A DNA stretch of 64,000 bases from a virus. Shown here one piece after another: positions 48,201-57,756 of the stretch (positions are counted from its first letter, which is position 1; every line of letters starts with the position of its first letter). A program made the position numbers and the translations under genes. Under the pieces are notes generated by a model. That model did not search any database, was not told the origin of the DNA, and was given only the letters and a program-made list of their open reading frames with translations. The stretch covers positions 1 through 64,000 of IMG/VR virus record IMGVR_UViG_3300030329_003548. One strand, 5' to 3'.

Positions 48201-49280
48201 ACAGCCGGTATTGGGTCAAATATGTATCAAGCTATTGGTGACTGGACTGGATATGAATGGTTTAACAAATACATACAGGTTCAAGGTCAACGAGTAGTTA
48301 CTGGAAACAATACATTCACCATTTACCCGTCGACAGGTCAATACAGTATTAACAAATTCGGAGAAGACTTTGACCCAGCAGAGACTATTAAATCTTACAG
48401 ACAGCAACCATTTTTAAAGAATTATAATAAGCTGTTCAATGATATTATCGGTATATCAGTTGGTACCCTTAGCTCGCAACCTACTGAACTTGGTAAGGTT
48501 GTATATGAGAAGATATCTAATTTCGTACAAAATCACAATGATATAGATACATGCACAATAGATGCATTATATTCAATTTGTGATCAGTTTGATGTACCTA
48601 TAGAAAATTATAAATTTGGATACCCAGCTAGCATTAAGCGAGTAATGGATTTAGCATCCGTACATCGCAAACATTTATGGGGTGATCGTAGTAAGTATGC
48701 CCGTGATTTTGAGAGCTTGAGTGAATTTGCAGGTTATAATAGTAATGAGCTCGCTCCTGCTACTAGACCGATTAATATTGGGTTAAAGACTGTTGTAACT
48801 AATAACTTAACTGCCTATCATGTAGATGAACTAGATGCAAGTACATATATGGTCTCAGCTGGTACTAAATTAGTAGCAAAGCAGTTATACGATAGTCAAT
48901 TTAAATTAATTAACCCAATGTATTTATCTGGTACCGGGTCCGAACCATTTTCAGCAACCGCTAATGGTATATCACTTGTGTCTGCGTATCCTTTGAGCAG
49001 TTACCATGTTAACTGGGGATGGGGATTATACAACGACATTAACGGTCTCGATATTAAGGAATATTATAAATTTTATTCATATAACGAAGAGTATAATAAC
49101 ACACAGCAAGAGGGATTAATTGACTGGGAAAATTCACTGACAACGGTTAAGGAATTGAGTCACATTAATACGTGGGCTGAAGATGATGGAATAATTGACG
49201 TTATGCTCGATTATGAACTTAGAAGAGGGTTGAATATGTTTACAGATTCTATATCTGCTGGCACATCCGAGTATCAATAA
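45294..49280 (+). CDS. Giant baseplate protein with PKD and NHL-propeller domains
   Basis: A 1328-aa protein in the place of T4 gene 7. A PKD-like beta-sandwich (residues ~40-110, with WDFGDG at 62-67 and HVYTEPGVYNVQL) is near the N-terminus. Between ~515 and ~940 several NHL-type blades occur: IDSEKRLWVPMHDGNLVVRI, CDLDDNIWIAYS, VVDNDNNIWVATQ, VVDNHQNAWVTHD and CDFYNRLWVINS. The C-terminal part (about 1060-1328) is helical, with ISNFVQNHNDIDTCTIDALYS. A virion role is inferred; PKD and propeller domains probably form the outer surface. Confidence 0.65.
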   Translation: MAIHTLSDVPFSVTGGLSANHSTGHGDGTRETLSGYTNKLTTFRFAVTGTSSLTYSPDSTVWDFGDGTTTKGFSATHVYTEPGVYNVQLINYNSSGEEIYSTHTKQLSVVNFLTDNLTRPYDDIINLLNVPAGTGGVLQKPITIDRVNTWQPHNMLSGTGYTLTLYSSGSRSRKLDIKRFNEYKWSHLDKTWSFYEKLTADSGAEIFNPIESIKTTNEDIYIALSAVEEGGFTRNAFIRSISSNPDAVFVGTSGTAEFFYGDDTAKNYSSGVDDSPIFLFATLDTSNFPFQSQISNNNYYGIDTLPHYESYRVTIPAKTRFSRATSLTFTTNGLLEMPLGSVKWQNCEVPFVISFVNQYNSRAEDYPALSINSSTTPNSSTWVVNVSVVSSCSTGTNTRLLSADFFRTKDGQLPNSIESTYRGYFIPREVGDNVSLKGEVVINDPAHNDRDILFGYLTNPEFDNVYRVAPGEQYEFDGDSGVINTSLPGNRTETLLSAGGYYPVSVVPVTASYLNNKVYAYFADSHNDKVFKYNNNMELLSTFDFSQKVQITTSSITTSATLISINDKDSPDRLTPSDITIDSEKRLWVPMHDGNLVVRIDPDTGYVDRVIRDDSNVTYNTVLTSWREDTGPSFTTTVSATSGLAGFNLTEPTTVDCDLDDNIWIAYSNPLNGFIIKYDTSVDPCSAIVKYDFPDYEAPTDIVVDNDNNIWVATQKHFIRNVLSEKTGVIEAKKLDHVYDFQFADELGAAGANFEPGQLIHIPGGTFTNPMRDPAGIQCNYNGWWIIQAVSAHDAPSRVAGNFNVEVHPYAGLVHSSQASRNITVHSTEDGTGATGAVTVKSYESDNVYKFDSSGTLLHKVSGFHIPSYIVVDNHQNAWVTHDTNTVTRITSAGQIDKNIPILDTDFVELSGGKGAQREIRGVKQHLGGITCDFYNRLWVINSFENRIHYLPLYNMSLSSIQYIDEDQTTAGIGSNMYQAIGDWTGYEWFNKYIQVQGQRVVTGNNTFTIYPSTGQYSINKFGEDFDPAETIKSYRQQPFLKNYNKLFNDIIGISVGTLSSQPTELGKVVYEKISNFVQNHNDIDTCTIDALYSICDQFDVPIENYKFGYPASIKRVMDLASVHRKHLWGDRSKYARDFESLSEFAGYNSNELAPATRPINIGLKTVVTNNLTAYHVDELDASTYMVSAGTKLVAKQLYDSQFKLINPMYLSGTGSEPFSATANGISLVSAYPLSSYHVNWGWGLYNDINGLDIKEYYKFYSYNEEYNNTQQEGLIDWENSLTTVKELSHINTWAEDDGIIDVMLDYELRRGLNMFTDSISAGTSEYQ

Positions 49281-49286
49281 TGTAAA

Positions 49287-49293
49287 TTAAATA
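49287..49293 (+). promoter_or_regulatory. Degenerate late box (TTAAATA), 7 nt before ATG at 49301
   Basis: The sequence ATTAAATA-TAATTAT-ATG differs from consensus at one base but has typical spacing. Confidence 0.4.
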
Positions 49294-49300
49294 TAATTAT

Positions 49301-52294
49301 ATGGCTGATAATCCGTCAAAATTAGAGAGTGAAGATAGACCAGTATCGTATATCGACTGGTTACAAACACTTGCGGACACAGCACGCTTCAGTGAAACAC
49401 AGTTATTTAAACAGTATAATGATTATGTAGCTGATTGGTATACTGAAAAAAAGGCAGAGAAGATTAACCAGGGTCAATATATTGATAACGTATATATTGA
49501 GCTACTTAAACAAATTGCTATTGACTATTCAACTGCAGACGAGAAGAGATTTCTACTTAACATCGACTATACAGATAAGAGAGAATTAGATATTGTAATA
49601 CCATACTTCGTTAAGAAGCTAAAACAAGTAACACAGTATTTTATTAGAAAGAGAACCGATGTTAAGCATGCGAAAATTAAGCACAGTTTTAAAGGGAGTG
49701 AAGCTGGAGCCAGAAACACAATTAAAGATATTATTATAGATCAACTTAGATCTGTAGAATTTACTAAAGACTACCCTAATACGTACATTCCACCGACGTC
49801 TGCTATTGATAGAGACATGGTCGTTGAGGTCGATTCGTTGTATGATGAATATCCAAATTATTTCGATAATAGCCCTGATGTTGATGCTAGCGAGTACAAC
49901 ACTAGTCAGGATACTCGTCATACTCTCTTTAACAGCAATGTTGAGAATGTTGACCCTAATTTATATTTAAATTTTACCGAAGCAATACAAAAGTTGTTCG
50001 AGGAAATACCGATACTGTTGACGTCAAGTGCTGGCGACGATATAACATCTTCTGGTGGATTAAATCTTACCTTTAATACGGTACGTACGGATATAGAAAA
50101 TTTACCTGAAAAGAATTTTGTTGGTACAGGTAAAACAAAAGATGACTTAGCGTTAAATTATCAAAAGCAATTAATTGAGAAGTTTTCCGGTACTAAGTAT
50201 TGCTACCTATCGACTGGTAACACACAAACTGAGACATTATCTGGGACACTGTTTGAACCATCTCATCCCATTGCTAATATTTTAAATAGATATTATCCAA
50301 CACATGCTTCTGTCCCTAGCACATCACATTTAAAATCAATTAAAGAAATTGGTGGGTTTTTTACACCTGACAAGTTAGGCATTATTAATTATTCTAGTGT
50401 CGTTTTAACATATACATATGATCAGAGTAAGTTAGAGCCAAATACTCTATACATATTTCCGGATCCAGATGAATATGGTCCAGGTAGAGGTAATACTCAG
50501 GCTGATCAATTATCTCCTGTTAAACATGCTGATGATGTTACTAGTATTCGCGCCAATAAAGCTAGCTCTCAACAAGGTGATATTGTTAACGATAAATCGC
50601 TACAAAAATTTTACCCTTATCAATCCAGAGAGGAAACATTACAATATCAACCAGGCGGTGTAAGCAAATCTACAGACAATATTGATCTATGGTCAGGAGA
50701 TGTAGAATCAATATGGGGTAATGAAGATGTATATCCTATCTTACCTTTAAAAGATATACCTGTATCTGATAAAATCCAAGACTTATTAGTAACTGATGAA
50801 GTAGCATATGAATGGAAGACGGACATCTTTGGTAATGAATACGCGCTTTATAAAAAGATAACACCTGCTAGAAAAACAACTGATCAAGTAAATTCTAACT
50901 TCAATAAAGCCCGTGTTTCGGATTGGAGCAATGAAAGTAATAACCCATTCAGTGTTTCTGGGTTATCAGCTGATTATACCAATGCATTTACTACACCAGA
51001 GTATAGATACTTTAATCATCAACTATCAGCGTTTACTACACAATATGATAGTAGAGCAGATACATTAACTGTAGACAAGCCTATCTATGATAGACAGGAC
51101 AATGTATATGGTAGATTATTTTTTAGAAACGGGCAGTCGACTATTATTGATTCTGTATCATCTGCTTTAAGCGCAGTATTTGTCAAGTACTCAAATACAA
51201 CTGACATTATTGATGAGCTTCACTATAAAATTAAAAACTTTGATTTAATACAGAACGTTATAGTTATAGAGACTCAAAATTTCTTAGTTTTAGAGAAATT
51301 TAATTACGACCACTCTTCAGGCGTATTTACAACAGATCTTGGACAACAAATATACCTTTCGTTATCCGGTGACAATGCTAATATTGTAAAGTTTGCTGAC
51401 CCGTGGTATAATGAACCTAGTAATGATATTATCTTATCAAAGACTGCTTTACATCCTTATCTATCCGGTTCTAACTATAAGATCATATACCCTGAGATGT
51501 ATCGATTTAATATCGGTACAAATCACTTTGAACCAGTGCTTACCCTAGACACACTGCTACCGACAGTTTCCAGTGATGCTGTTGATGATATGGCTACAAC
51601 ATATCAATTTTTGAGTAGCAAAGGCTTTACACTATCTGGTTCAGGAGAAGAGATTAACATTACTGAGATCGACAGACCATCAGTATGGCATAATTCCAAT
51701 GATCAAACACTAAGCTTTACATTTTTTGGTACAGATAACTGTAATTATCAGTACTTACATAATTATTACTTCGACACAGCAGATAAGAGTAGCTATACCG
51801 TTAAGCAGGTAGGATTAATTAAGCCAGATATTAACGTGTTTAACTATAACTTATCCGATTATGCATCTACATCTGGTGATACTGTTCCTGGAACTGTAAT
51901 GTACGATGAAGGGATTCCAGGGGTAGGTGGTTCTACTAACCCAGTATCAGGGCGGACTTGTCACACTTATTCCATTGACCCTGATAGAGACTCATTATTA
52001 TTAGGGTCTAATAGGGAGACATATCAGGTTGGGAACGAACATACATGGACATCTGTAGCATCAACTGATATTGGTCCATATACACATAATGTATCATATT
52101 TACTTTACAATTTAGCATTGAGCGCCGGAGCAGGTGCACGTGATATTGCTGTTTGTTTTGATGTCGCATTCTATACAAATACTGCAGCAAACACAGCATA
52201 TGCGATGGTTATCGACGATATCGGTGGATTATTGCAAGAGGACGGAAACCCCGTATTTAAAGAAGATGACACTATCATATTTGGAGACGCTTAG
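49301..52294 (+). CDS. Large baseplate/tail structural protein, 997 aa
   Basis: The N-terminal segment includes IDNVYIELLKQIAIDYSTADEKRFL and IPYFVKKLKQVTQYFIRKR, with a basic helical stretch near residues 100-140. I recall similar segments from large virion proteins near gp6 of marine T4-like phages, but cannot confirm that here. The rest is beta-rich with frequent Ser/Gly/Thr and a Tyr-rich end. No catalytic motif. It may take the place of T4 gp7/gp8. Confidence 0.6.
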   Translation: MADNPSKLESEDRPVSYIDWLQTLADTARFSETQLFKQYNDYVADWYTEKKAEKINQGQYIDNVYIELLKQIAIDYSTADEKRFLLNIDYTDKRELDIVIPYFVKKLKQVTQYFIRKRTDVKHAKIKHSFKGSEAGARNTIKDIIIDQLRSVEFTKDYPNTYIPPTSAIDRDMVVEVDSLYDEYPNYFDNSPDVDASEYNTSQDTRHTLFNSNVENVDPNLYLNFTEAIQKLFEEIPILLTSSAGDDITSSGGLNLTFNTVRTDIENLPEKNFVGTGKTKDDLALNYQKQLIEKFSGTKYCYLSTGNTQTETLSGTLFEPSHPIANILNRYYPTHASVPSTSHLKSIKEIGGFFTPDKLGIINYSSVVLTYTYDQSKLEPNTLYIFPDPDEYGPGRGNTQADQLSPVKHADDVTSIRANKASSQQGDIVNDKSLQKFYPYQSREETLQYQPGGVSKSTDNIDLWSGDVESIWGNEDVYPILPLKDIPVSDKIQDLLVTDEVAYEWKTDIFGNEYALYKKITPARKTTDQVNSNFNKARVSDWSNESNNPFSVSGLSADYTNAFTTPEYRYFNHQLSAFTTQYDSRADTLTVDKPIYDRQDNVYGRLFFRNGQSTIIDSVSSALSAVFVKYSNTTDIIDELHYKIKNFDLIQNVIVIETQNFLVLEKFNYDHSSGVFTTDLGQQIYLSLSGDNANIVKFADPWYNEPSNDIILSKTALHPYLSGSNYKIIYPEMYRFNIGTNHFEPVLTLDTLLPTVSSDAVDDMATTYQFLSSKGFTLSGSGEEINITEIDRPSVWHNSNDQTLSFTFFGTDNCNYQYLHNYYFDTADKSSYTVKQVGLIKPDINVFNYNLSDYASTSGDTVPGTVMYDEGIPGVGGSTNPVSGRTCHTYSIDPDRDSLLLGSNRETYQVGNEHTWTSVASTDIGPYTHNVSYLLYNLALSAGAGARDIAVCFDVAFYTNTAANTAYAMVIDDIGGLLQEDGNPVFKEDDTIIFGDA

Positions 52295-52301
52295 TGACGA
52301 T

Positions 52302-52308
52302 ATAAATA
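52302..52308 (+). promoter_or_regulatory. Late promoter box (TATAAATA), 18 nt before ATG at 52327
   Basis: A perfect T4 consensus ahead of the S74-tail-fibre gene. The longer gap gives a leader of about 13 nt with an AGGA ribosome-binding site, unlike most late genes here. Confidence 0.85.
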
Positions 52309-52326
52309 ATAATACAGGATACATAT

Positions 52327-55300
52327 ATGCCAAGAATTAGCCAATTAAACAATATTCCTGCTAGTTACGACACAGACGGTGGTGAATTGATTCCAGTCAC
52401 CATTAATAACGGTGGCACGCTACAGACTTTTAAGATTCCAGCTTCTGGGTTAAAGGGCGGTGAGGCATACACGCTCATGACTCAAATGAGCTCTCAGTAT
52501 CTTTCTGGACACTGGGTATCTCGTAATACAAATGATATTGTTAATACTAATTCTGGTAACGTCGGCATCGGGACGAACAGCCCTGCAGCTAAACTTCATT
52601 TATATGGTGGACATGCAACGACGCAGATGATTATGTCAGCGGGTAATGCATCGAATGTTGAGCTGCAATTATATAATGCTACTTCTGAGTGGTCTATGTA
52701 TTCTCACAATTCTAGTGATAGTTTGAGATTTTATGAGCGGGGTGCGGGTGACCGGGTAACCATACTTGCTGGTGGTAACGTCGGCATTGGGACTGCTGCG
52801 CCGGATACTAAATTGCAAGTTACAGGTGGTGAAGTCAGAGTCGACAATAATTACTCTTTCAGTTCGAAGAATGCAGCAGGAAACGCAATAAACTTTCTTT
52901 GGATTGATGGCACTAACAAGATACATGTTGGTTCAGATACTTCACGCGCCACAGGTTTTGTCAGTATTAATTCTGACGGTAAAGTTGGCATAGGCACGGG
53001 GGCAACTTCACCAAGTTACAAACTGGATGTAACTGGTGACGCTAGATGTGATGGTTTAGCTGTATCAGGTGCTGCACCTACGCTCCTTCTCGCTAGTAGC
53101 GCTAGTGGAAATACTAATTTAACATTCGCACAGAACAATGCTGATATGTGGAGTGTGCGAAATGATGATGTAGGTGCTCAAGTACTTTCTTTTTACGACC
53201 ACGTTAATAGCTCAACTAGAATGGTTGTCACTACTGGTGGTAGCGTCGGCATCGGGACTACTACACCTGAACAGATGCTAACTGTCGCAGGAAGTATTAG
53301 TGCATATGGTAGTTTATATTTAAGAGCACTTGGTTCAAATCAACACTTCCAACTAGAAGGTGGTACTAATACATTAGCAGTTAAAGATTGGGACGGTACC
53401 AGCATAATGACCTGGAATGGGTCTACTAATTATGTTGGTATTGGTATTAGCGTACCGGCCTACCCTCTTCATATATATGCTAATGATTATTCATATGTTC
53501 ATTTTACAAATAGTGAAGATTCCACTGGGTTTTCTGTTGGAGTAAATGATGATCTTAATTGCGCTCTCGTTCGGTACCGTGAAAATAGACCTTTAACATT
53601 CTGGACTAATGATCTCGAGCGCGTTCGAATTGATAATAACGGTAATGTCGGCCTAGGAACGGCTGCACCAGATGTAAATGTATCTGTTGTTGGTTGCCTC
53701 AGCGCTAGTGAATCATTAAGTGCTCGCCATGTATCTGTTAATGGAGTTGCTGATGTTACTTCGAGAGTTAAGATTGATAGTACTGGTAGACATAAGAATT
53801 TCGAATTATACGATTCTACTGTAAGAGCAGGTTATGTAGGATATGATAACACAGATAACATTACTCGTGTATTTGCGACATCAGCTAGTTCACAATTAGC
53901 GCTTGGTACTGCTGACACAGAAGCAGTACGAGTTGATGCATCCGGTAATGTTGGTATTGGAATTACTTCACCAATCGCACCTCTTCATATTGAAGACCCT
54001 ACAAATGATGGTGACCCGTTAGTAGTGCTACAGAAAGGATCTGAGCTATATAGCATGACCAAGAATGCTACTACAGGTAATTTAGCATTTAGTGGTAATA
54101 CTGTTGGGATGGGATATGATTTCTATGACGAGCATGACGGTATAATCATGTCACTCCAGAAAGGTACATCCGGGGCAGTGGCTATTGGCTGTGTGCCTGA
54201 TCATGCACATTCATTAACCGTTAATGGAACAATTAGTGGCAAGCAAGTAATTCTCGGTCGTGCTCAATATATTAACTTTAATACTGAAACTGGAGAGTCT
54301 GGGTATGGTATTAGAGACAATGGCGGTACTATTGAAGCTAAGAATGAAGGTGGTACGTGGATGACAGTTCTTACCAGCTCTGGCGGTGGAGGTGGAGGTG
54401 GTTCTGGTACCATCAACTCCGGTGTAGCTAAGAAGTTAGCTTTTTATAGTAGTACTGGGACGACTGTAGATGATGCTACTGACCTTTATGTCGGTAGTAG
54501 TGGTACATACTTCTCTGTTGGTGGAGACAGCTTCGGTCAAGCAACAGCTACTGTTAAAGGTACATTAAGTTCCAGTGGTAATGTTACAGCTAATGGATCA
54601 ATTACATTAGGTGAAACTCATACCTCTAGTGCTATAAATCATACTATATCTCAAACATCTAATGATTTAAAATTCACTCATAATCACAGTTCAGGTCATA
54701 ATATAATCTTCGCAAATGAAGCTTCTGGTGCTGAGAGCATGCGAATTTCCGACGGTGGTCACATCGGCATCGGGCGAACCCCGAGTAGTTACCCGTTAGA
54801 AATAGAATCTAACGCGAACGGGTCGATTCTTTTAAATGGTGATGCAACTAATGACCCTGTCATCTTCATTGGCTCTGACACAGGTGTCACCAAAGGCAGT
54901 ATACAGTTCTCCAACACTGGCGCTGACGTTGTGCTGATGGGCACTGACGGCAAGCTTTCCATTGCTACCGCGAGTGGAGGCCCTGGAACAAACGTGGGCA
55001 TCGGGACAACTGACCCTGCACATGCATTACATATACAGAGTCATAGTAATGCTGTATTAGCTCTATCAGGAACATACCCTGCAGTGCACTTCTATGACTA
55101 TAATTCTGCTGATAACGATACTCGAGATTATACATTTATTAGAGGTGCTGGTACCGGTGGTGGTGACCCTCAAATTCAACTAGGTTGGTATGATCAAAGT
55201 GCGGCTGCCGCTCATTATCAAATGACGTTCTTAACTGCTGGTTATGTAGGCATTGGAACAACTACACCATCTAAAGCACTTCACGTTAAGAGTAGTGATG

Positions 55301-56577
55301 GTGACCAGATAGTTGTTGAGAGAACTTCTGTTGGTAGTGCTGAGATTGGTATTGATAATATTACAGGTACAGCTGACTTAGTACTCGACCCACAGACAAA
55401 TAGCTCTGGTGTTGTTCTGAGATATCATACTGGTGGTAGTAGCTATAATGGAATGGTCTTAGATGAGTCAGGTTACGTAGGTATCGGTACAACAACTCCC
55501 ACATCAACACAAGGTTGGATACCGAAGCTCAATGTTGAGCATGCTGGTGATGTTGCTATTATACTCAAAGATACAAATACTGCTCAGCAAAATGCTGTAG
55601 GTACTACTGGTGCCGGTCTGTTCTTGGATGCATGTGGCCATGCCACGGCCTCTAGTAATAACATTATTGTATTCCGAACAGAAAATACTGATGCTCAATT
55701 CTCACCAACAGAGCGTATGCGAATCACTGAGGTAGGAAGAGTTGGTATCGGAACAAGCTCCCCGACTCAGTTACTAGAAATTGATGGTGGTTCAGAAACC
55801 TCTACTGTTTCCGTACTTGATAGTACAGGTAGATACAAGTATCAAGAGTTCCATCATTCTGATACGAGAAAAGCTTACGTAGGTTACGATAATACAGATA
55901 ATGTCGTTCGTCTATTTGGTACAGCAGCTGCATCTGAGATAGCATTTGGTGTAGCTGATACTGAACATATGCGACTTGATACTAATGGTAACTTAGGATT
56001 AGGAACCTCTAGTCCCAGCGTTAATTTCCATATAGCCAGCGCATCATCACCAGTCTTCGTGATAGAGGATACTACTAACAACGTCAAAGTAAGAACCGCT
56101 GTGGATAACAGTAGAGGGTACTTCGGAACAATATCTAATCATAGTCTCGAGCTTCAAATCAACGCCGCGACACAGGGTATCTTGACTACGACAGGTCTTG
56201 GATTAGGTAACCTCGCACCAGAAGCCAAATTACACGTAACTGGTAGCGGTTATTTCACAGAGGATGTTGTTGCTAGTTACGGTTCTGATGAAAGACTTAA
56301 GGATAATATTACTCGCATCACTGGCGCATTAGATAAGGTCGATAGACTTGGTGGTTATACATTTACATGGAATGATAAAGCTAATCCATTGCTGATCAAG
56401 CACCATTATAACGATGCTGGTGTTATAGCTCAAGAGGTAGAAGATGTTATGCCTGAAGCGGTTGTTACTCGTGATGATGGTTATATGGGTGTTAGATACG
56501 AAAGACTAGTACCGCTATTAATCGAATCTATCAAAGAACTTAAAGCTGAAATTGAAGAATTGAAGAAGAATAGATAA
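52327..56577 (+). CDS. Tail fibre with repeats and C-terminal S74 chaperone
   Basis: A 1416-aa fibre. The N-terminus MPRISQLNNIPASYDTDGGE is an adaptor-like segment also seen in the proteins at 57382 and 57753. The body has about 15 repeats of the form GN/YVGIGT-xxP-xxxLHV (first NVGIGTNSPAAKLHLYG, last LGLGNLAPEAKLHVTG) spaced through the sequence. A Gly run (SSGGGGGGGSG) splits the shaft. The C-terminal peptidase-S74 intramolecular chaperone begins SDERLKDNI (about residue 1319) and contains YTFTWND, VIAQEVEDVMPEAV and a final coiled coil. It self-cleaves to free the trimeric fibre. Confidence 0.9.
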   Translation: MPRISQLNNIPASYDTDGGELIPVTINNGGTLQTFKIPASGLKGGEAYTLMTQMSSQYLSGHWVSRNTNDIVNTNSGNVGIGTNSPAAKLHLYGGHATTQMIMSAGNASNVELQLYNATSEWSMYSHNSSDSLRFYERGAGDRVTILAGGNVGIGTAAPDTKLQVTGGEVRVDNNYSFSSKNAAGNAINFLWIDGTNKIHVGSDTSRATGFVSINSDGKVGIGTGATSPSYKLDVTGDARCDGLAVSGAAPTLLLASSASGNTNLTFAQNNADMWSVRNDDVGAQVLSFYDHVNSSTRMVVTTGGSVGIGTTTPEQMLTVAGSISAYGSLYLRALGSNQHFQLEGGTNTLAVKDWDGTSIMTWNGSTNYVGIGISVPAYPLHIYANDYSYVHFTNSEDSTGFSVGVNDDLNCALVRYRENRPLTFWTNDLERVRIDNNGNVGLGTAAPDVNVSVVGCLSASESLSARHVSVNGVADVTSRVKIDSTGRHKNFELYDSTVRAGYVGYDNTDNITRVFATSASSQLALGTADTEAVRVDASGNVGIGITSPIAPLHIEDPTNDGDPLVVLQKGSELYSMTKNATTGNLAFSGNTVGMGYDFYDEHDGIIMSLQKGTSGAVAIGCVPDHAHSLTVNGTISGKQVILGRAQYINFNTETGESGYGIRDNGGTIEAKNEGGTWMTVLTSSGGGGGGGSGTINSGVAKKLAFYSSTGTTVDDATDLYVGSSGTYFSVGGDSFGQATATVKGTLSSSGNVTANGSITLGETHTSSAINHTISQTSNDLKFTHNHSSGHNIIFANEASGAESMRISDGGHIGIGRTPSSYPLEIESNANGSILLNGDATNDPVIFIGSDTGVTKGSIQFSNTGADVVLMGTDGKLSIATASGGPGTNVGIGTTDPAHALHIQSHSNAVLALSGTYPAVHFYDYNSADNDTRDYTFIRGAGTGGGDPQIQLGWYDQSAAAAHYQMTFLTAGYVGIGTTTPSKALHVKSSDGDQIVVERTSVGSAEIGIDNITGTADLVLDPQTNSSGVVLRYHTGGSSYNGMVLDESGYVGIGTTTPTSTQGWIPKLNVEHAGDVAIILKDTNTAQQNAVGTTGAGLFLDACGHATASSNNIIVFRTENTDAQFSPTERMRITEVGRVGIGTSSPTQLLEIDGGSETSTVSVLDSTGRYKYQEFHHSDTRKAYVGYDNTDNVVRLFGTAAASEIAFGVADTEHMRLDTNGNLGLGTSSPSVNFHIASASSPVFVIEDTTNNVKVRTAVDNSRGYFGTISNHSLELQINAATQGILTTTGLGLGNLAPEAKLHVTGSGYFTEDVVASYGSDERLKDNITRITGALDKVDRLGGYTFTWNDKANPLLIKHHYNDAGVIAQEVEDVMPEAVVTRDDGYMGVRYERLVPLLIESIKELKAEIEELKKNR
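52555..56240 (+). repeat. About 15 tandem-type VGIGT-P-LHV coding repeats
   Basis: Each unit encodes a short beta-turn motif G-(N/Y/S)-V-G-(I/L)-G-T...P...L-x-(V/I), occurring every 40-120 residues. The DNA repeats are diverged (for example aacgtcggcatcgggac, taatgttggtattgga). Confidence 0.85.
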
Positions 56578-56581
56578 TGAA

Positions 56582-57355
56582 ATGCCGGCCACATTCACAC
56601 CTACTTTATCGACGCTAAATGTAGAACCTGGTGAAGGTTTATGTGTGTTTTTCTATGACTCCTCGTATGGCTTTTCTGGCGGTGGTATCGGTGACGCATT
56701 AGGTTATACGAATTACACTGGTGATTGTGGATTCAAAATGCACGGTGAAACTACCACCTATAATGGGTTGCAAGGTGCTTTATTAGGTGTCGGTTTGGAT
56801 GTTAAGGGTGGATTTGGGACCGTCAACAATAACAAGACAGGTGCTTATAATTTATATAGCGACGGAAATGTCAATGCCGGTTACACTGCTCTCTCTGCTA
56901 ACAGCATAACAACTAGACTAGGTAATATATCTAGCTACGCTGTTATAAATACAACTCCTAATCTGAGTACATTTGAAGCACCAGTAACGCTACATCAACA
57001 TGTATCTAGTAAGGACGATATAGTTTACAAATCAGTTAGAATATGGCTTCAAAATGAAAGTAAACAACTTAAGGTACAGATTAAGAATCCAACAACAAAC
57101 AAATATGTAACATATCAGACTATTGATCTCGACAATTTAGATACTCATGGATCATATAGTGATAGTTTACCGGATAAGATTAAGATTGGTATGGGATTCG
57201 CCACATCAAAAGCGGTCACTAATTGTGAAATAAAGAATTTTTCTGTATATGGTGATACGATAGAGTCTACTACAGATACAACAAAACACACGTCTCTTGT
57301 ATTCGCTGAATCTGGTACCATTATACCGTTATCCGGGAGGGGTCTTGAAGCTTAA
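56582..57355 (+). CDS. Lectin-like virion protein, 257 aa
   Basis: The pattern IGDALGYTNYTG...GALLGVGLDVKGGFG followed later by IKIGMGFATSKAVTNCEIKNFSVYGD resembles the L-type (legume-lectin) jelly roll, where the first block holds the metal/sugar region and the second is the lectin GFSA... strand. It lies between the tail fibre and small adaptor proteins, so a receptor-binding accessory role is likely. The fold call is by eye and not certain. Confidence 0.55.
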   Translation: MPATFTPTLSTLNVEPGEGLCVFFYDSSYGFSGGGIGDALGYTNYTGDCGFKMHGETTTYNGLQGALLGVGLDVKGGFGTVNNNKTGAYNLYSDGNVNAGYTALSANSITTRLGNISSYAVINTTPNLSTFEAPVTLHQHVSSKDDIVYKSVRIWLQNESKQLKVQIKNPTTNKYVTYQTIDLDNLDTHGSYSDSLPDKIKIGMGFATSKAVTNCEIKNFSVYGDTIESTTDTTKHTSLVFAESGTIIPLSGRGLEA

Positions 57356-57364
57356 AATTTTAAC

Positions 57365-57371
57365 ATAAATA
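57365..57371 (+). promoter_or_regulatory. Late promoter box (CATAAATA), 10 nt before GTG at 57382
   Basis: The sequence CATAAATA-GTATTACAAA-GTG supports the GTG as the start of the 124-aa protein. Confidence 0.65.
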
Positions 57372-57381
57372 GTATTACAAA

Positions 57382-57756
57382 GTGTCAAATAATATACATA
57401 TTACAACGTTACCACAGGTTACTGATATTAAAGCAGGGTACTTTCTGATTGTAGAAACTCCAGCTGGTACTAATATCATTGACTTTAACGACTTCGTAAT
57501 ATCAGACAACAATACAACATTCGCTCCGCTGCTTAGCACGCATACAGAAGACATCTTAAGTAATAAGACAGTTATTCAAGGCTTAACCGCCGGAACGTTC
57601 CCCTATCAATTTAATACAGTTAATGTTAGTACGTTGAGCGCAGAAAGTATTAAAACTAAAGGTAGCACAGGTGTAACAACTACAGTAGAGTTATCCACGA
57701 AGAGTGGTCTCCAAACAATGACTATTAACAATGGAATTATTACTAATATAGCATGA
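57382..57756 (+). CDS. Adaptor-like small virion protein, paralogue 1
   Basis: A 124-aa protein with the N-terminal pattern IHITTLPQVTDIKAGYFLIVETPAGTNIIDFNDFV. This matches its neighbour at 57753 over the first 60 residues and resembles the first 50 residues of the 1416-aa fibre. Such segments often bind a fibre to its anchoring protein. The C-terminal part is Thr/Ser-rich. It starts with GTG. Confidence 0.65.
   Translation: MSNNIHITTLPQVTDIKAGYFLIVETPAGTNIIDFNDFVISDNNTTFAPLLSTHTEDILSNKTVIQGLTAGTFPYQFNTVNVSTLSAESIKTKGSTGVTTTVELSTKSGLQTMTINNGIITNIA

Noticed and set aside
52555-56240. Fibre repeats as a nucleotide repeat or mobile array
   Set aside because: The copies are diverged in DNA but keep protein spacing and motif, as expected of a beta-structured fibre shaft rather than a recent DNA-level amplification.
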